DNA from: Manduca sexta
Taxonomy: Eukaryota; Arthropoda; Insecta; Lepidoptera; Sphingidae
DNA: 64,000 nt
NCBI RefSeq assembly: GCF_014839805.1
Contig: NC_051131.1
Location: forward strand, 15,054,913-15,118,912
Reading direction: 5' to 3'
Below are positions 25,401 to 37,400 of the stretch, piece by piece. The notes under the pieces were generated by a model, which was given only the letters and a program-made list of their open reading frames with translations, did no database searches and had not been told where the DNA came from. The first letter of the stretch is position 1; every line of letters begins with the position of its first letter. Made by a program: the position numbers and the translations under genes.

Positions 25401-28400
25401 GCGCGGTCGGCGAGGTGGTGCGGCGCGAGGCGGTCGCGCGGTGCGCGCGCGGTACGGGCACGCGCTCGCCGCGCCGTGCTGCTTGTGCGCGTGAGTGTGT
25501 AGTGAGTAGTGTGTACCTGCGCTCGCGGGGCGGCGCGCGGTCGGCGAGGTGGTGCGGCGCGAGGCGGTCGCGCAGGGGAGCGCGCGCGCGGTACGGGCTC
25601 GCCGCGCCGTGCGCTGCGCGCGTGAGTTGTGCGCGTGGTGCGGCGCGAGGCAGTGTGCGCGCGCGCGGTACGGGCACGCGCTCGCCGCGCCGTGCTGCTT
25701 GCGCGCGCGAGTGTGTAGTGAGTAGTGTGTACCTGCGCTCGCGGGGCGGCGCGCGGTCGCAGGGGGCGCGCGCGCGCGCGGTACGGGCACGCGCTCGCCG
25801 CGCCGTGCTGCTTGTGCGCGTGAGTGTGTAGTGAGTAGTGTGTACCTGCGCTCGCGGGGCGGCGCGCGGTCGGCGAGGTGGTGCGGCGCGAGGCGGTCGC
25901 GGCGCGCGCGCGCGGCGGGCACGCGCTCGCCGCGCCGTGCTGCTTGTGCGCGTGAGTGTGTAGTGAGTAGTGTGTACCTGCGCTCGCGGGGCGGCGCGCG
26001 GTCGGCGAGGTGGTGCGGCGCGAGGCCGTCGCGCTGGGTGCGCTAGAGCTCGCGGTACGGGCACGCGCTCGCCGCGCCGTGCTGCTTGTGCGCGTGAGTG
26101 TGTAGTGAGTAGTGTGTACCTGCGCTCGCGGGGCGGCGCGCGGTCGGCGAGGTGGTGCGGCGCGAGGCGGTCGCGGGGCGTGCGCGCGCGGTACGGGCAC
26201 GCGCTCGCCGCGCCGTGCTGCTTGTGCGCGTGAGTGTGTAGTGAGGTAGTGTGTACCTGCGCTCGCGGGGCGGCGCGCGGTCGGCGAGGTGGTGCGGCGC
26301 GAGGCGGTCGCGCGGGCGCGCGCGCGGTACGGGCACGCGCTCGCCGCGCCGTGCTGCTTGTGCGCGTGAGTGTGTAGTGGTAGTGTGTACCTGCGCTCGC
26401 GGGGCGGCGCGCGGTCGGCGAGGTGCGCGCGCGCGGCGCGGGCACGCGCTCGCCGCGCCGTGCTGCTTGTGCGCGTGAGTGTGTAGTGAGTAGTGTGTAC
26501 CTGCGCTCGCGGGGCGGCGCGCGGTCGGCGAGGTGGTGCGGCGCGAGGCGGTCGCGGGCGCGCGCGGCACGCGCTCGCCGCGCCGTGCTGCTTGTGCGCG
26601 TGAGTGTGTAGTGAGTAGTGTGTACCTGCGCTCGCGGGGCGGCGCGCGGTCGGCGAGGTGGTGCGGCGCGAGGCGGTCGCGCGGGGGGCGCGCGCGCGCG
26701 GTACGGGCACGCGCTCGCCGCGCCGTGCTGCTTGTGCGCGCCGCCGTGCAGCGAGCCCAGCCCGCGACACCCGCCCACGCCGCACGGGCCGCGCACGCGC
26801 AGCTCCTCCGCCGCTACCACACATTACATACTTAGTTATATACTGCTCTTAGGTGTCAAATCAGACATGATACCTGGTATGGTGTTATTTAACAACATTA
26901 AGTAATGCGTACAGTTATGTTTAACATTTCCAAAACACTTATAATTTTATATTCTTATTCAATGTCACATAGCCAAGGTATAAGCATTCGTCATTCTTAC
27001 CATAAAATAAATGGTTTGACAATCTCGATATTCAATTATTCAAAAATACTACAAAAACACGAACATCCACTATGCTAAGCAACAAGCCCGATGACTAATT
27101 ACAGTAAGGTCCTCTATAAAAAAATCATAAGCATACAGGAAACTCACGATTGTGAATCACCCACGTAGGCCACACTTCGATATCAGTCAGTCTATTTATA
27201 GGAACGACGATTGCGTCTAATGAATCTTTCATAATACCTTGTTGACTGTCATTGTGTAAGACAACATTTTATTGAAAATCAAGAAATGACAACTTATAAC
27301 TGTTGTTCATGAAACCTTATATTGATGTCTTGAGGGCTTGCAAAACTTTGCAGGAAAGATTGTTTATGTGAGCACCACAATGATACTTCACTGCACCCAA
27401 AGATAAATGGAATAGAATCTAATTAGAGTATAGACTAATGAGAAACGAATATCCTTCGCCAGTCGACACGATGCTAACCTGTTCGGAACCCAGATACACA
27501 CAAGCTGATCCTACAACGTGACCTACCTAAAATGATGGCCACTAACCACCGATTTCTATAAACGCTCCCAATACTTTTTCTCTATCGATCGCAAAACTTG
27601 CCCATTCAAAATGTTTGTTTGACATGTCTACAAATAACTTATTTTGATGCAACCACGGATGCAGATTAAGACACAGCAAAAACCCAGTGAAATCAAGGAA
27701 AATGTCCACCGGCAAGAGATAAATACATTCTAGAACGGTCGGCACAATTATGCCGGCCTGCCCAATAGGGGACCGGCCTACGCTTGATTTTGTACATTAT
27801 TCTATATGTAATGGTTAATAATACGAAAAAACAAGCATTCTTGGGAAAACTGCATAAAAATTGGTTAAAAAATGAGCGAGTAATTCATATTTAAAATATT
27901 GTAATGTGCAGAAATGGGCGCGATATCGATATCGCTTCATCTCTTTCTTTCGCACGCGTCGTAATTCCCGATGACGTCACATGTTATTAATTACCCCTTC
28001 CACCGAAATTCAAAGACTTATAACTTGTTGATTTTTTACCCGATTTTAATAATTCCTTCTGTGTTATAATTCATATTATGTAAATATTTGATAATAGTAG
28101 GGAACAAAAATGAGTCCGGTACCCTATTGATTATTCACGCTCCGCTTGAAGAACCTTGAAATGCTACAAAGCTCAATTGCGCGGCAAAAGTATGAGCGAA
28201 TATTTTAGTTCGAGCCGGGATAGAAGAAAAATAATGTATTCTTGAAGATACTCACTCAACGGCGGTTCGAGCGGATGACCGGTCTTCAGACACCAGCCGA
28301 CGGGGTGCAGGTCGGGCGAGTCGTCCTCCAGCCAGTACGACAACTCGTCCGGCCACCCGTCGAATGACACGCGCACCTGGTGCCCCTTCACCTCGGTGAT

Positions 28401-31400
28401 CGTCGCCACTCTTATAAGGAACGGGACCTGTGGATTAAAGTCATCAACTGTAGTAATACTCAGTGCGTGGTGATTAATTGTCAAATGAAATGTAAAGTCC
28501 TCCCTCTCTTGGAAAATTACTAAATGTGAATATGTATACACTTCCTCTTTAATCTAAATCAACACTTCGAATGTAAAACATAAATGAAATTGGTATCTAG
28601 ATCTCTGGGTTTGTGTAAAGGTCTTCTGAAAATCACTTTGATATGTGATTAATTGCCCCCGATATTGTCATAGATAGGTATCGAACTTTTTGAGATAGGT
28701 AATCTAGTAATTACCCTTCCCTGGTTAAGAAGGAAATCATTAAGTACGCAGTCGAGACGTTGTCGACCTTTATCGTCTGTTCCTCTCTTATAGATTTATG
28801 CAGAGTGACATCTGAAAATATCGTACGTCGAAGCTAATCCCAGGGTACCCTTGAAACATGTACACTTGATAAACTTGACTGCCATTTCATCCCTAGGCAC
28901 GGTTACTGCAATCGTAAATAACAAGTTTGTAATAATAAATTCCCTATTTTCGTTAAAGTACATTTATTTACGGTTTACAGATTTTTTCCTTTATATGTAC
29001 TGTAACATTGCTTCTTACCAAATTTCGTCATTCTAGATCAACGAGAAATACGCTATAGGTTTTGATTCCCTTGTGCCATCGCAAAATTTGCTGCGAAATA
29101 AACAGTCATATCTTTTGATCCCATTGCGTTAGAAGTTTGATTCTCTTACAGCTAAAAGGGATAAACCGAGTATTTGAAATAATTCGATACCTCTACGAGT
29201 TCCTGAGATGGTCTTGACAGACGAAAGACGTCCCGATCCTATAAGGGTTCCTTTTGAGATAAGGATTTCATAACCTTGCAAAATATGAAATGCTACTCAC
29301 CCTCCTGTCAACCACTTCGAGCTTCATGCCGGGCTTGAAGCCCATCGGCGGGCGCGGCTTGAAGGCGCGCGGCGGCGCCTCCGACGCGCCCGTCTCCGCC
29401 AGGTAGTTCTCCCACGAGAACGAGTCGGGGTCCTTGTAAACTGCGGGGGAACAAGTATTTTTAATGTCTGGTTCCGGGATCAGGCTATGTATATCCAGTT
29501 CCAACAGGCCGGCATAATTGTGTCGACTGTCGATGGTTAATCTCTCTCGTCAGTCGACATGGATTGTCACTGCCATACACGGATAAAAAAATATATTTGT
29601 AAGTTTATTGGTTGAAGTAACCAGCACTACTCAAAGATAACTTTTATTAATGTTTATATTAGTTCTTGATTCAATAACTTAAAAAGAATCTTACAAATTT
29701 TAATACTGGTTCATAATGGATTCTGATAATTTTATATTTGCATATTTTGTTATATTTTAACATTTCCCAGGTCTCTCTTTATATTCGCTATACTCTTAAA
29801 TAGGGTGCTGGTGCTACAGAATAAAAAAAAAGGATAACATTCCCAAAAACATATCAACGCAATAACATATCTCACAGTTTTACTTTTTGTCATCCAGGAA
29901 AAAATACACAACACGCAAAGCTTGTGTTTCCTCCAATCCATAAAGGCACGTAGAGTTACATTTTAAACGTTATTCAAATTAGATTCTTATTGCGTCTTCA
30001 TACAAAACGATTCGTAATTTTATGATTCTCCTGTAGGACATTAACCTATGTATCTTGTGAAAACTCGATAAAGTACAGGTTTGCTGTTGCGTTTTATAGG
30101 TAACTTCAGTTTCAATTTTGGGTTTTACGGGCGTTGTTAGACATTTGTAATGACGATAGTGTTATTTGTTTGACCGATAGTACTTACCAGTGCCTACAAA
30201 TAGTGAAACCCCCATATCAGGTTAATCAGGTCTTAAACCGGCCAACATAATTATGTCGACTGGCGAGCGATAAACACCCACCGTCATTAGACACTATCTG
30301 AACCTACTCCATTTACCATCACCGGCCGAGCTTCACTGCTTGGTGTCATCATGCGTGCCACTGCCGATCAAGGCCTTCAGGTGTTGTAGTGGACATACAT
30401 ACATAACATCACGCATTTTATCCCCGAAGGGGTATGCAGAGACGCAACGGGCACCCACTTTTCGCCAAGTATGTTCCGTCCCATGATGTGATAGGGGGCG
30501 AGCCTATCGCCATATCGGGCACAAATTCCAGACTCCGGGCTGATACCGAGCAGAAAAACCCAAATATCACTTTGCCCGACCCGGGATTCGAACCCAGGAC
30601 CTCAGAGCGCTATTGTACCGGACGTGCAATACAACTACGCCACCGAGGTAGTCGAGTTGTAGTGGAGATTATTAGAAAATCATAAAATTATACAATTTAA
30701 CACTGGTCACATTACAGCCTATGTTTTTTTTATGTTTGGCACCGGATGCAGTTTTTGTGTCTTACTTCCTCTATGCAACTCTCGGTACTTGCCAATGTAG
30801 GACATGTGCAAAATGTAATTAAAGTTAACTGATTTAATTATGAATACAGTTTTCATTTATTTGAATACGGAATAACCAAATAGCGACTATGAAGATAGGA
30901 CAGTCTCGTGACCATCAGGTGCAGAAGAAGCTACAGAAAAATGACTTTCGTTTTAGATGTTATAATGTTCCAGTATGTCTAGTTGAAATATAATAGTCCT
31001 TGTACACTGCTTAGTGATATTAATCGAAGTGGTGGCATCTACCTCAGGCGACACTTGACCGAATTACCACGTACTACATTATTGCATTGCTCACAAACAT
31101 CAACCCAATTTTGAAAATTCGTAGACGAGAGTTATTAAATAAATAGAGATAAAAACAAAACAAAATCTTACATAAAATATCGAATTTCATGTAACTACAA
31201 GTTTTAGGTTTTAGCTACTTGTTTCATTTGCTCCTAAAATATAATGCCGTAGAGAATATTAACACGAAAATATATGTAAAACAAATTTTACAAGAATGGT
31301 AGATGGGTACCATGTGCATATTTGTCTACATTACACATAATGAATTTGTGTACAGCACGAGCAGGCCAGCTCGACTGCGACAGTGGCACTGTCTTGCAGA

Positions 31401-34400
31401 AAACCGACATCAAGTCAGTTTCTTTGCGTCTCGTGTAAGTATTTGGGAACCCAAATAAATCCACATCCTTCCCTAATCCTATTAATTTCCTAAAACTTAG
31501 TTTAGACTAGCAAATTCATACAGCAATTTATTGCACAGTCATTTACTCAAAAAATCAATAATTCTATAAACATGCAAGGTCCAAAATTGGTTGAAACCAG
31601 CTTAACGTGACTACACGGTAAAATCGCTTGTGGAAGATAACTTCTTTTTTTTCTTTCTAATTCAAACCCCGCTATGACCAGTAGGCAGTAGTAGTAGTAT
31701 ATCAACAATTCCTAAAGAATTGTGGGGGTCGTAGGGGGGATACGGGCGTTCAAAATCTCTCACCATCAGATGATCCACTAGCTCCTTCGTAGCGCAATAA
31801 ATAAACACGTACCGCCGTTGACGTGTGTCATATCGGCGCGCGCGCACCCGCCGTGCTATCGACTGACGACACCGACTAATTGCCAGTGCATTTATATTAC
31901 AGTACAGATAACTCGCCTGTTATCCTGCAGTGTTAGTGTCGAACGAATTCCGAACTGTTTACTTTGTTTTAATTATACAATAAATCGGTTTAGTTGTATA
32001 CGTATACTTTGATATTAATCAAACACGGTAAATAGGGACATTATATCGTTGTTGCGTAGTATTCAATGCATTGTTAATTGTTAAGTCTGATAAAATAGTA
32101 TTTCTCTTTAGTAAGAATTCAAGTACTGCGTTATAAAATTTATCTATTTCCAAGTCGCGCAAAAATTAGAGCCAATTATTACAACGAATAATGTTAAAAC
32201 TTAATTATTAATTTTAAATGATTACATATCTATTTTTTTTTATTACTTTGAATGACGAGACGAGCTTGCCGTTCGCCTGATGGTGAGCCATACGATCGCC
32301 CATAAACAATAGAAAGACCATAAAACACCTTGAATTACAAAGTATTGTTTGGTATTCCACTACGCTCGCATGAGACATGAGATGTTTAGTTTTATTATGT
32401 CCAATAGTTACACTGGTTACAATGGCTTTCAAACCGGAACACAACAGTGACTACACGCAGCTCCTAGACAGCAGAAATAGACATTGCGGTTGTACCTACC
32501 CAGGCGAACTCTCACATATAAGAGAGCTACCACCAGTATTTCTTGATACTGGATCACTTTGTCGTATGCTCACGACATGTCGTTCCATACGTCCGCTCTG
32601 TATAATTAATATAATCGAGTAATTAATTTAAGTAATATGTCTATTCACTACATCTCGGCTCAACCCACTCGACGGACTGAATTAATTATGAACAACTACG
32701 GCACAGACATGCAAACTGCTATAATTATTTCAAAATCTATTATTCGACGAATAGCTTCTATAAACGCTCATATCTACCAAAGTCCAAACCACCACCACAT
32801 TTCTAAAACCCACATAAGCTTCATGATGATAACTGCATCGCATCTCCACCGCAAAGTTTTTATAAGTGAATAATAAAACGTACCGTTTGGGGACAAATGT
32901 GTTTTGCTATGAAACTAGGGCGCCGTCAAATGAGGCGTTTTAAAAATAGGCTGTATAACTCCCAGCCTCGGAATGTACCACTTTCACCGCGCCCTTGTCT
33001 CACCTTTTGAAGGCTAAGTATGAATGCAGACTCAATTAAGCTCAATTAAAATTGTCCGAGTTAACTTCGCTTAAAAACACGTGGCAGAATGAATATTTTC
33101 AGGAAATTTTGAGATTCTTTTTGTGTTTATTAGGAAGTATGAATAAGTTTTTTTCGGGTTGGCCCAGATTTAAAAAAATAAATTAGATAAAGATATTTCA
33201 GGGTAGTTGGCGGTATGCTTGCGTGCCAAGAGTAGACATGGGTCGTCTGACTACAGCACGTTTAAATATTTGGACTGCATAAGTATATTTCTTGGTTTGT
33301 GTTTGAAACCTTATAATTTCTCTTCATATTTTTTTAATAGTTCGATATGCACAACTTAACTATTTCCATGTGCAGTAGCTGGCGAACGAGACACTTACAG
33401 TTCGGTTTTCGCGCAAGACTGAGCCAATAGCATATTTATTTGAATCTAGGGGCTTCTTCTCTATGTCAGTGAAAACTCGTAACACGGCCGTGTTTCGGTA
33501 TCTTCGTGAAATTAGCATGCAAAGGTACTCTGTATGCCAATATCTATTGTCTTAAACGCGACGCAGTGCCTTACACGCTTGATACGCACTGTCAGAATGT
33601 GTGATCCCGGAACGCGACACAGTCTGCGCCAGTATGGCAGATTTTAACACCTTGTATACAGTGATCGCAATCCGGGTGGATATAAAACATATCCTATAAA
33701 GCAGTAATAAAACAATCAACAATGAAAATCCACACTCACAGTTAGGCGGTGTCAACGAGTGTCCGTGCTCCTCTGCCCACCCCACGGGGTGTATGTACGG
33801 CGACGTGGGGTCGACCCAATAGTCGTACATCTCGTCCCAGCTGTCGAAGTTGATCAGCATCCTGTTGTCGAGCGTGTCCGCGATGGTCGCGACGCACACC
33901 AAGTCGTTGTTCCTGTCTTCTGCTTCTAACTTCATGCCGATGCGGAAGCAAATCGGCTTGAACATCTGTTGGAAATACATGTTAATTTATTTGTATATTC
34001 TACATAGTTTATATATGCCCATAAATTGCATTTACTGCAAGCCTACGTATACAATGCAGTCTATAGTCTTAACAATGGAGACCAGCTTAAGTACATTTTC
34101 CTTCCCTTTTCCTCTGACAAAATGAGTGTATATCTAGAAAACGACCAAACGTATGAATTAATTATTTATTCAATATGGAATGTCTTCCTATCAACACAGG
34201 TATAATTTATATGGGACTAATAGTATATCTCTTTTATCCTCGTCTTCCCTTGTCTCCGTAACTTTTCTCCCTGCAGTTATTAAACCGGAGAGTATTTATT
34301 TGTAAATTATTAGCAGGTATGGGGGGAAGGCATAACAGCGGTCCATACAGAAAAAAAAAATAATATGAATACTGATACGCGTGCTCGTAAACAATCGGAC

Positions 34401-37400
34401 AGGCATAAAGAACTTTGAATTACAAATAACACGACATTATAGTAGGTAATAACTATGTTGAGTCTCGTGCGGTTTTAAATGATGACAGTTCGAACATCTG
34501 CATGTCCAAAGGCAAACGTGTGTCATCCCAACAATTTCTATAGAAATGTATTTTTCAACACTGGTGATATTGACCACATATTTCACTTGCTTGTAAATAT
34601 TAATAAACAAAAAGAATGAGAAAATTCAACCTATTAGCAGTTTACAAATTTAATTAATATTTTAAATGATTTGTAATTTGCTTACAGTGGTAGTGACATG
34701 CGGGAAGAGATGTTTGGGCGCGGCGACGGCCCTGATCTGCTTGAGATAGAGCGGCCAGGTGAAGTTGGTGGCGGAGTAGGTCGCGGGCGGCTTCAGCGCG
34801 CGCCCGTTCTTCTCGCACCAGCCCGGCGGGAAGATGTCGATCGAGTCCGCGTTCACCCAGAAATCGTAAATATCCGGGTGCTCGTCAAAGTGTAACCTCA
34901 TTCGGTATCCCTGAACCTCCGCCACGGAAACCACACAGAACAGGGACGGGTGCTGCGGGTCGATGGCTTCCAACCGCATGCCCACTTTGAACCCATTTTT
35001 ATTGTAAGGGAACGGGTTTTTGAATAGCTTCACCGGCGCGTCCTTAGCCTTGCAGATGTCGAGGTACCGCATCCACGAGAACCCGTTCTTCCCACACATC
35101 CACGGGTACTTCTCGTTCTCTATCAAATCCTCGCTCATTTTGAGTAAACTTGTCTCCGTTAGCTGCGTCTCCACCGGCATTGTATCAAAATGCTTCAACA
35201 ACTTCTCCTCTTTGCTATCGAGCTTGATGTCGGAGTCAGACAGCTGTTTCCTCATGAGCAACTTCTTCATCTTATTCCGTTTCTTCATCAGTTCAGTCCG
35301 TTCCCGATCTCTCTTCTTCTGCATTACCTTTTCCACGTCGTTTTGACACGTGAGACTGCAGAAGTTCGGCGTGATGAACTCGGCTGCCATTCCGTGACAT
35401 CCGCATCCGTCGCACCGGTACATATCTTCGGGGGAAGTTGGTTTCTTATCTCTACCCCGGACCATGCGTTGCTTCAGAGGAGTGTGATACTTAGATGACT
35501 GAGTCATCAACATCTCCGCCTCGTCGACACTGTCAATTAAGTCTATGAGCCCGAACTCATTTGTCTGAAACTGGAGTTCGCTGCCTTGCAACAGTGCGAC
35601 TCCATTACTCCATATCAATCCAGGAGGATCTTCTTCCGAAGGTTCCTCTTTTTTTATTCTATTAGTGTCAATAGAAGGGAAGTACCCGTCGTTCTTACCA
35701 GATTCCACCTTGACTTTATATTCTTCTTGGTCTGAATCACCAAGGTTTTTGGGATCTAGATCTTTTTCTAGTTTTTCGTCGCAAAACAGAGACGGCACGC
35801 GATGATCATCGTTATTCTCTACCTCTTCAGATTTCTCAGGGACTCTGTGCTGTGTGAAACCAATCCTAGAGTTCTTATTCGAAAAATTCTCAGCACAGAG
35901 GGATATACGTCTTTTCATATTTGCGTTTGCAGTTTTTCTCTCACTGTTATCAGAATTAGAACGTCTTAGAATGGCGGGGGCAGCTATAGTGACCGTCCCC
36001 ATTTCATGTCTATCAATCATATTTCTGTTTAAAAGGCTTTTGCCTTTCTCTGGGATCGCTAAGGTAAAGGACTTCTCTCTGCCTTGTCCGCCATCTTCAT
36101 TAGCTATGGACACCGTGTATATGTCATCGTTCATAGAAGCGTTTGTCTCTGGTATTGACAGAGTATATTCTCCTTGTTCTCCAGTCGGTTCTGCTCTTGA
36201 TCCTGGAATAGATATCGTAAATGACTTCTCATTCTTAGGGCTTTGGGGTATTGTGTTATCTTTGCCATTTATATTGACAATTTTGGCCAATGGCTGTAAG
36301 GGAGGCATTTCGTTGGCATCCATGGGTCCCGTATCCCGCATCACCGTGATGTTCCCTTGAGGATCGTTCTGTATCTGCCCGTTAGCAATTTGCAGATTTA
36401 TTATTGGTCCTTTCGACGCCATAGTGGCCGGTAGAGTTACAGGTAGAATAAACTTTGTATTCTGAATTTTTGGCATTGGAGTTATAAACAACTTTTGATT
36501 GTTTGTATTCATGTTTGCCTGGTTATTTGATATGAGTATTGATTGGTTTTCTGACATACTTTTGGTAGGTTTTTTGACTTGGCCTAGGTAAGCTATGGCC
36601 TGTTTGGACGGTGTTCCCGGTGCTATGCTCACTGGCACCATCATTTTGTCGTTGGTCTTTGGTTTCTGTATAACGATGGGTTGGCTCGTGTTCACTGGAG
36701 CCAGAATAGAGGATTTGTTCGGATTCGGCATTTTAGGAGCTATCGTAGGCTTATTATTCACATTTGATATGAGATGTATGTTGGAATTGCTAGTTACCTG
36801 AAACAAGAAGTAAATTATTTAATAAAACACTTTGCTTAGGAAAAAGACAAGACGAATAAAAATACGATACGAAGTCCACAAAACAGTTCAACGATTATAA
36901 TTAATGTTACGATCATTTTATTTTATCATAGTTTTCGTGAACTGTAATTTGCATACAATAATGTAATTTGAATTGTTATTTTTAGTTATTATTAAATATC
37001 TTTTAACCCCAAAACCCAATATAATGTTACCAGATACATCATTTGAATAACGCACAATTTTATTTCCCTGCGTGGTTTAAATTTTTACATCCAGGAAGCA
37101 GCCATTTCTAAAACCTAATCGTTTCTGCGTACATTTTTTACGTAAAAAAAGTATAACATGATAAGGGCAGGTTGAAACAAGGGCCTAGATAGGCATATTG
37201 ACACAACTAATCATTTCGCCAACATAAAAATGGGGTTCACACGATAGTACAAAGTAAGAGTCCGGGTACTTCGATAATGAGCGGTGTCAAGCAGTGGTAA
37301 AGTTCATTTTACTACTACACTTGTGGTACTTCTGCTAATGGGTCGATTTATGTTATTATATGTATACTAAAATAACTCGGTAATTTTCTTATCATATTTC

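Larger units (their letters stand above)
29441..33739. other. l(3)mbt intron 4, repeat-rich
   Basis: 4.3-kb intron between MBT2 and MBT3 exons. It holds a dispersed GGCCGGCATAATTGTGTCGACT-type repeat at 29507-29562 and again at 30237-30370, a SINE at 30394-30655, a repeat fragment at 31660-31800 with CACCATCAGATGATCC, a longer repeat at 32228-32590, and a repeat end at 33590-33690. No other gene is recognised. Confidence 0.6.

Noticed and set aside
24110..26740. CRISPR-like array
   Set aside because: Units are contiguous ~138-bp repeats with no unique spacers, in an animal gene.
24126..26835. Long plus-strand open frames across the GC-rich array (for example 24126-24677 and 24866-25360)
   Set aside because: They are complements of the repeat units, share no known motif, and the array is explained by the minus-strand zinc-finger exon.
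35020..36801. Plus-strand frames opposite the large l(3)mbt exon
   Set aside because: Shadows of the minus-strand coding exon with no independent support.
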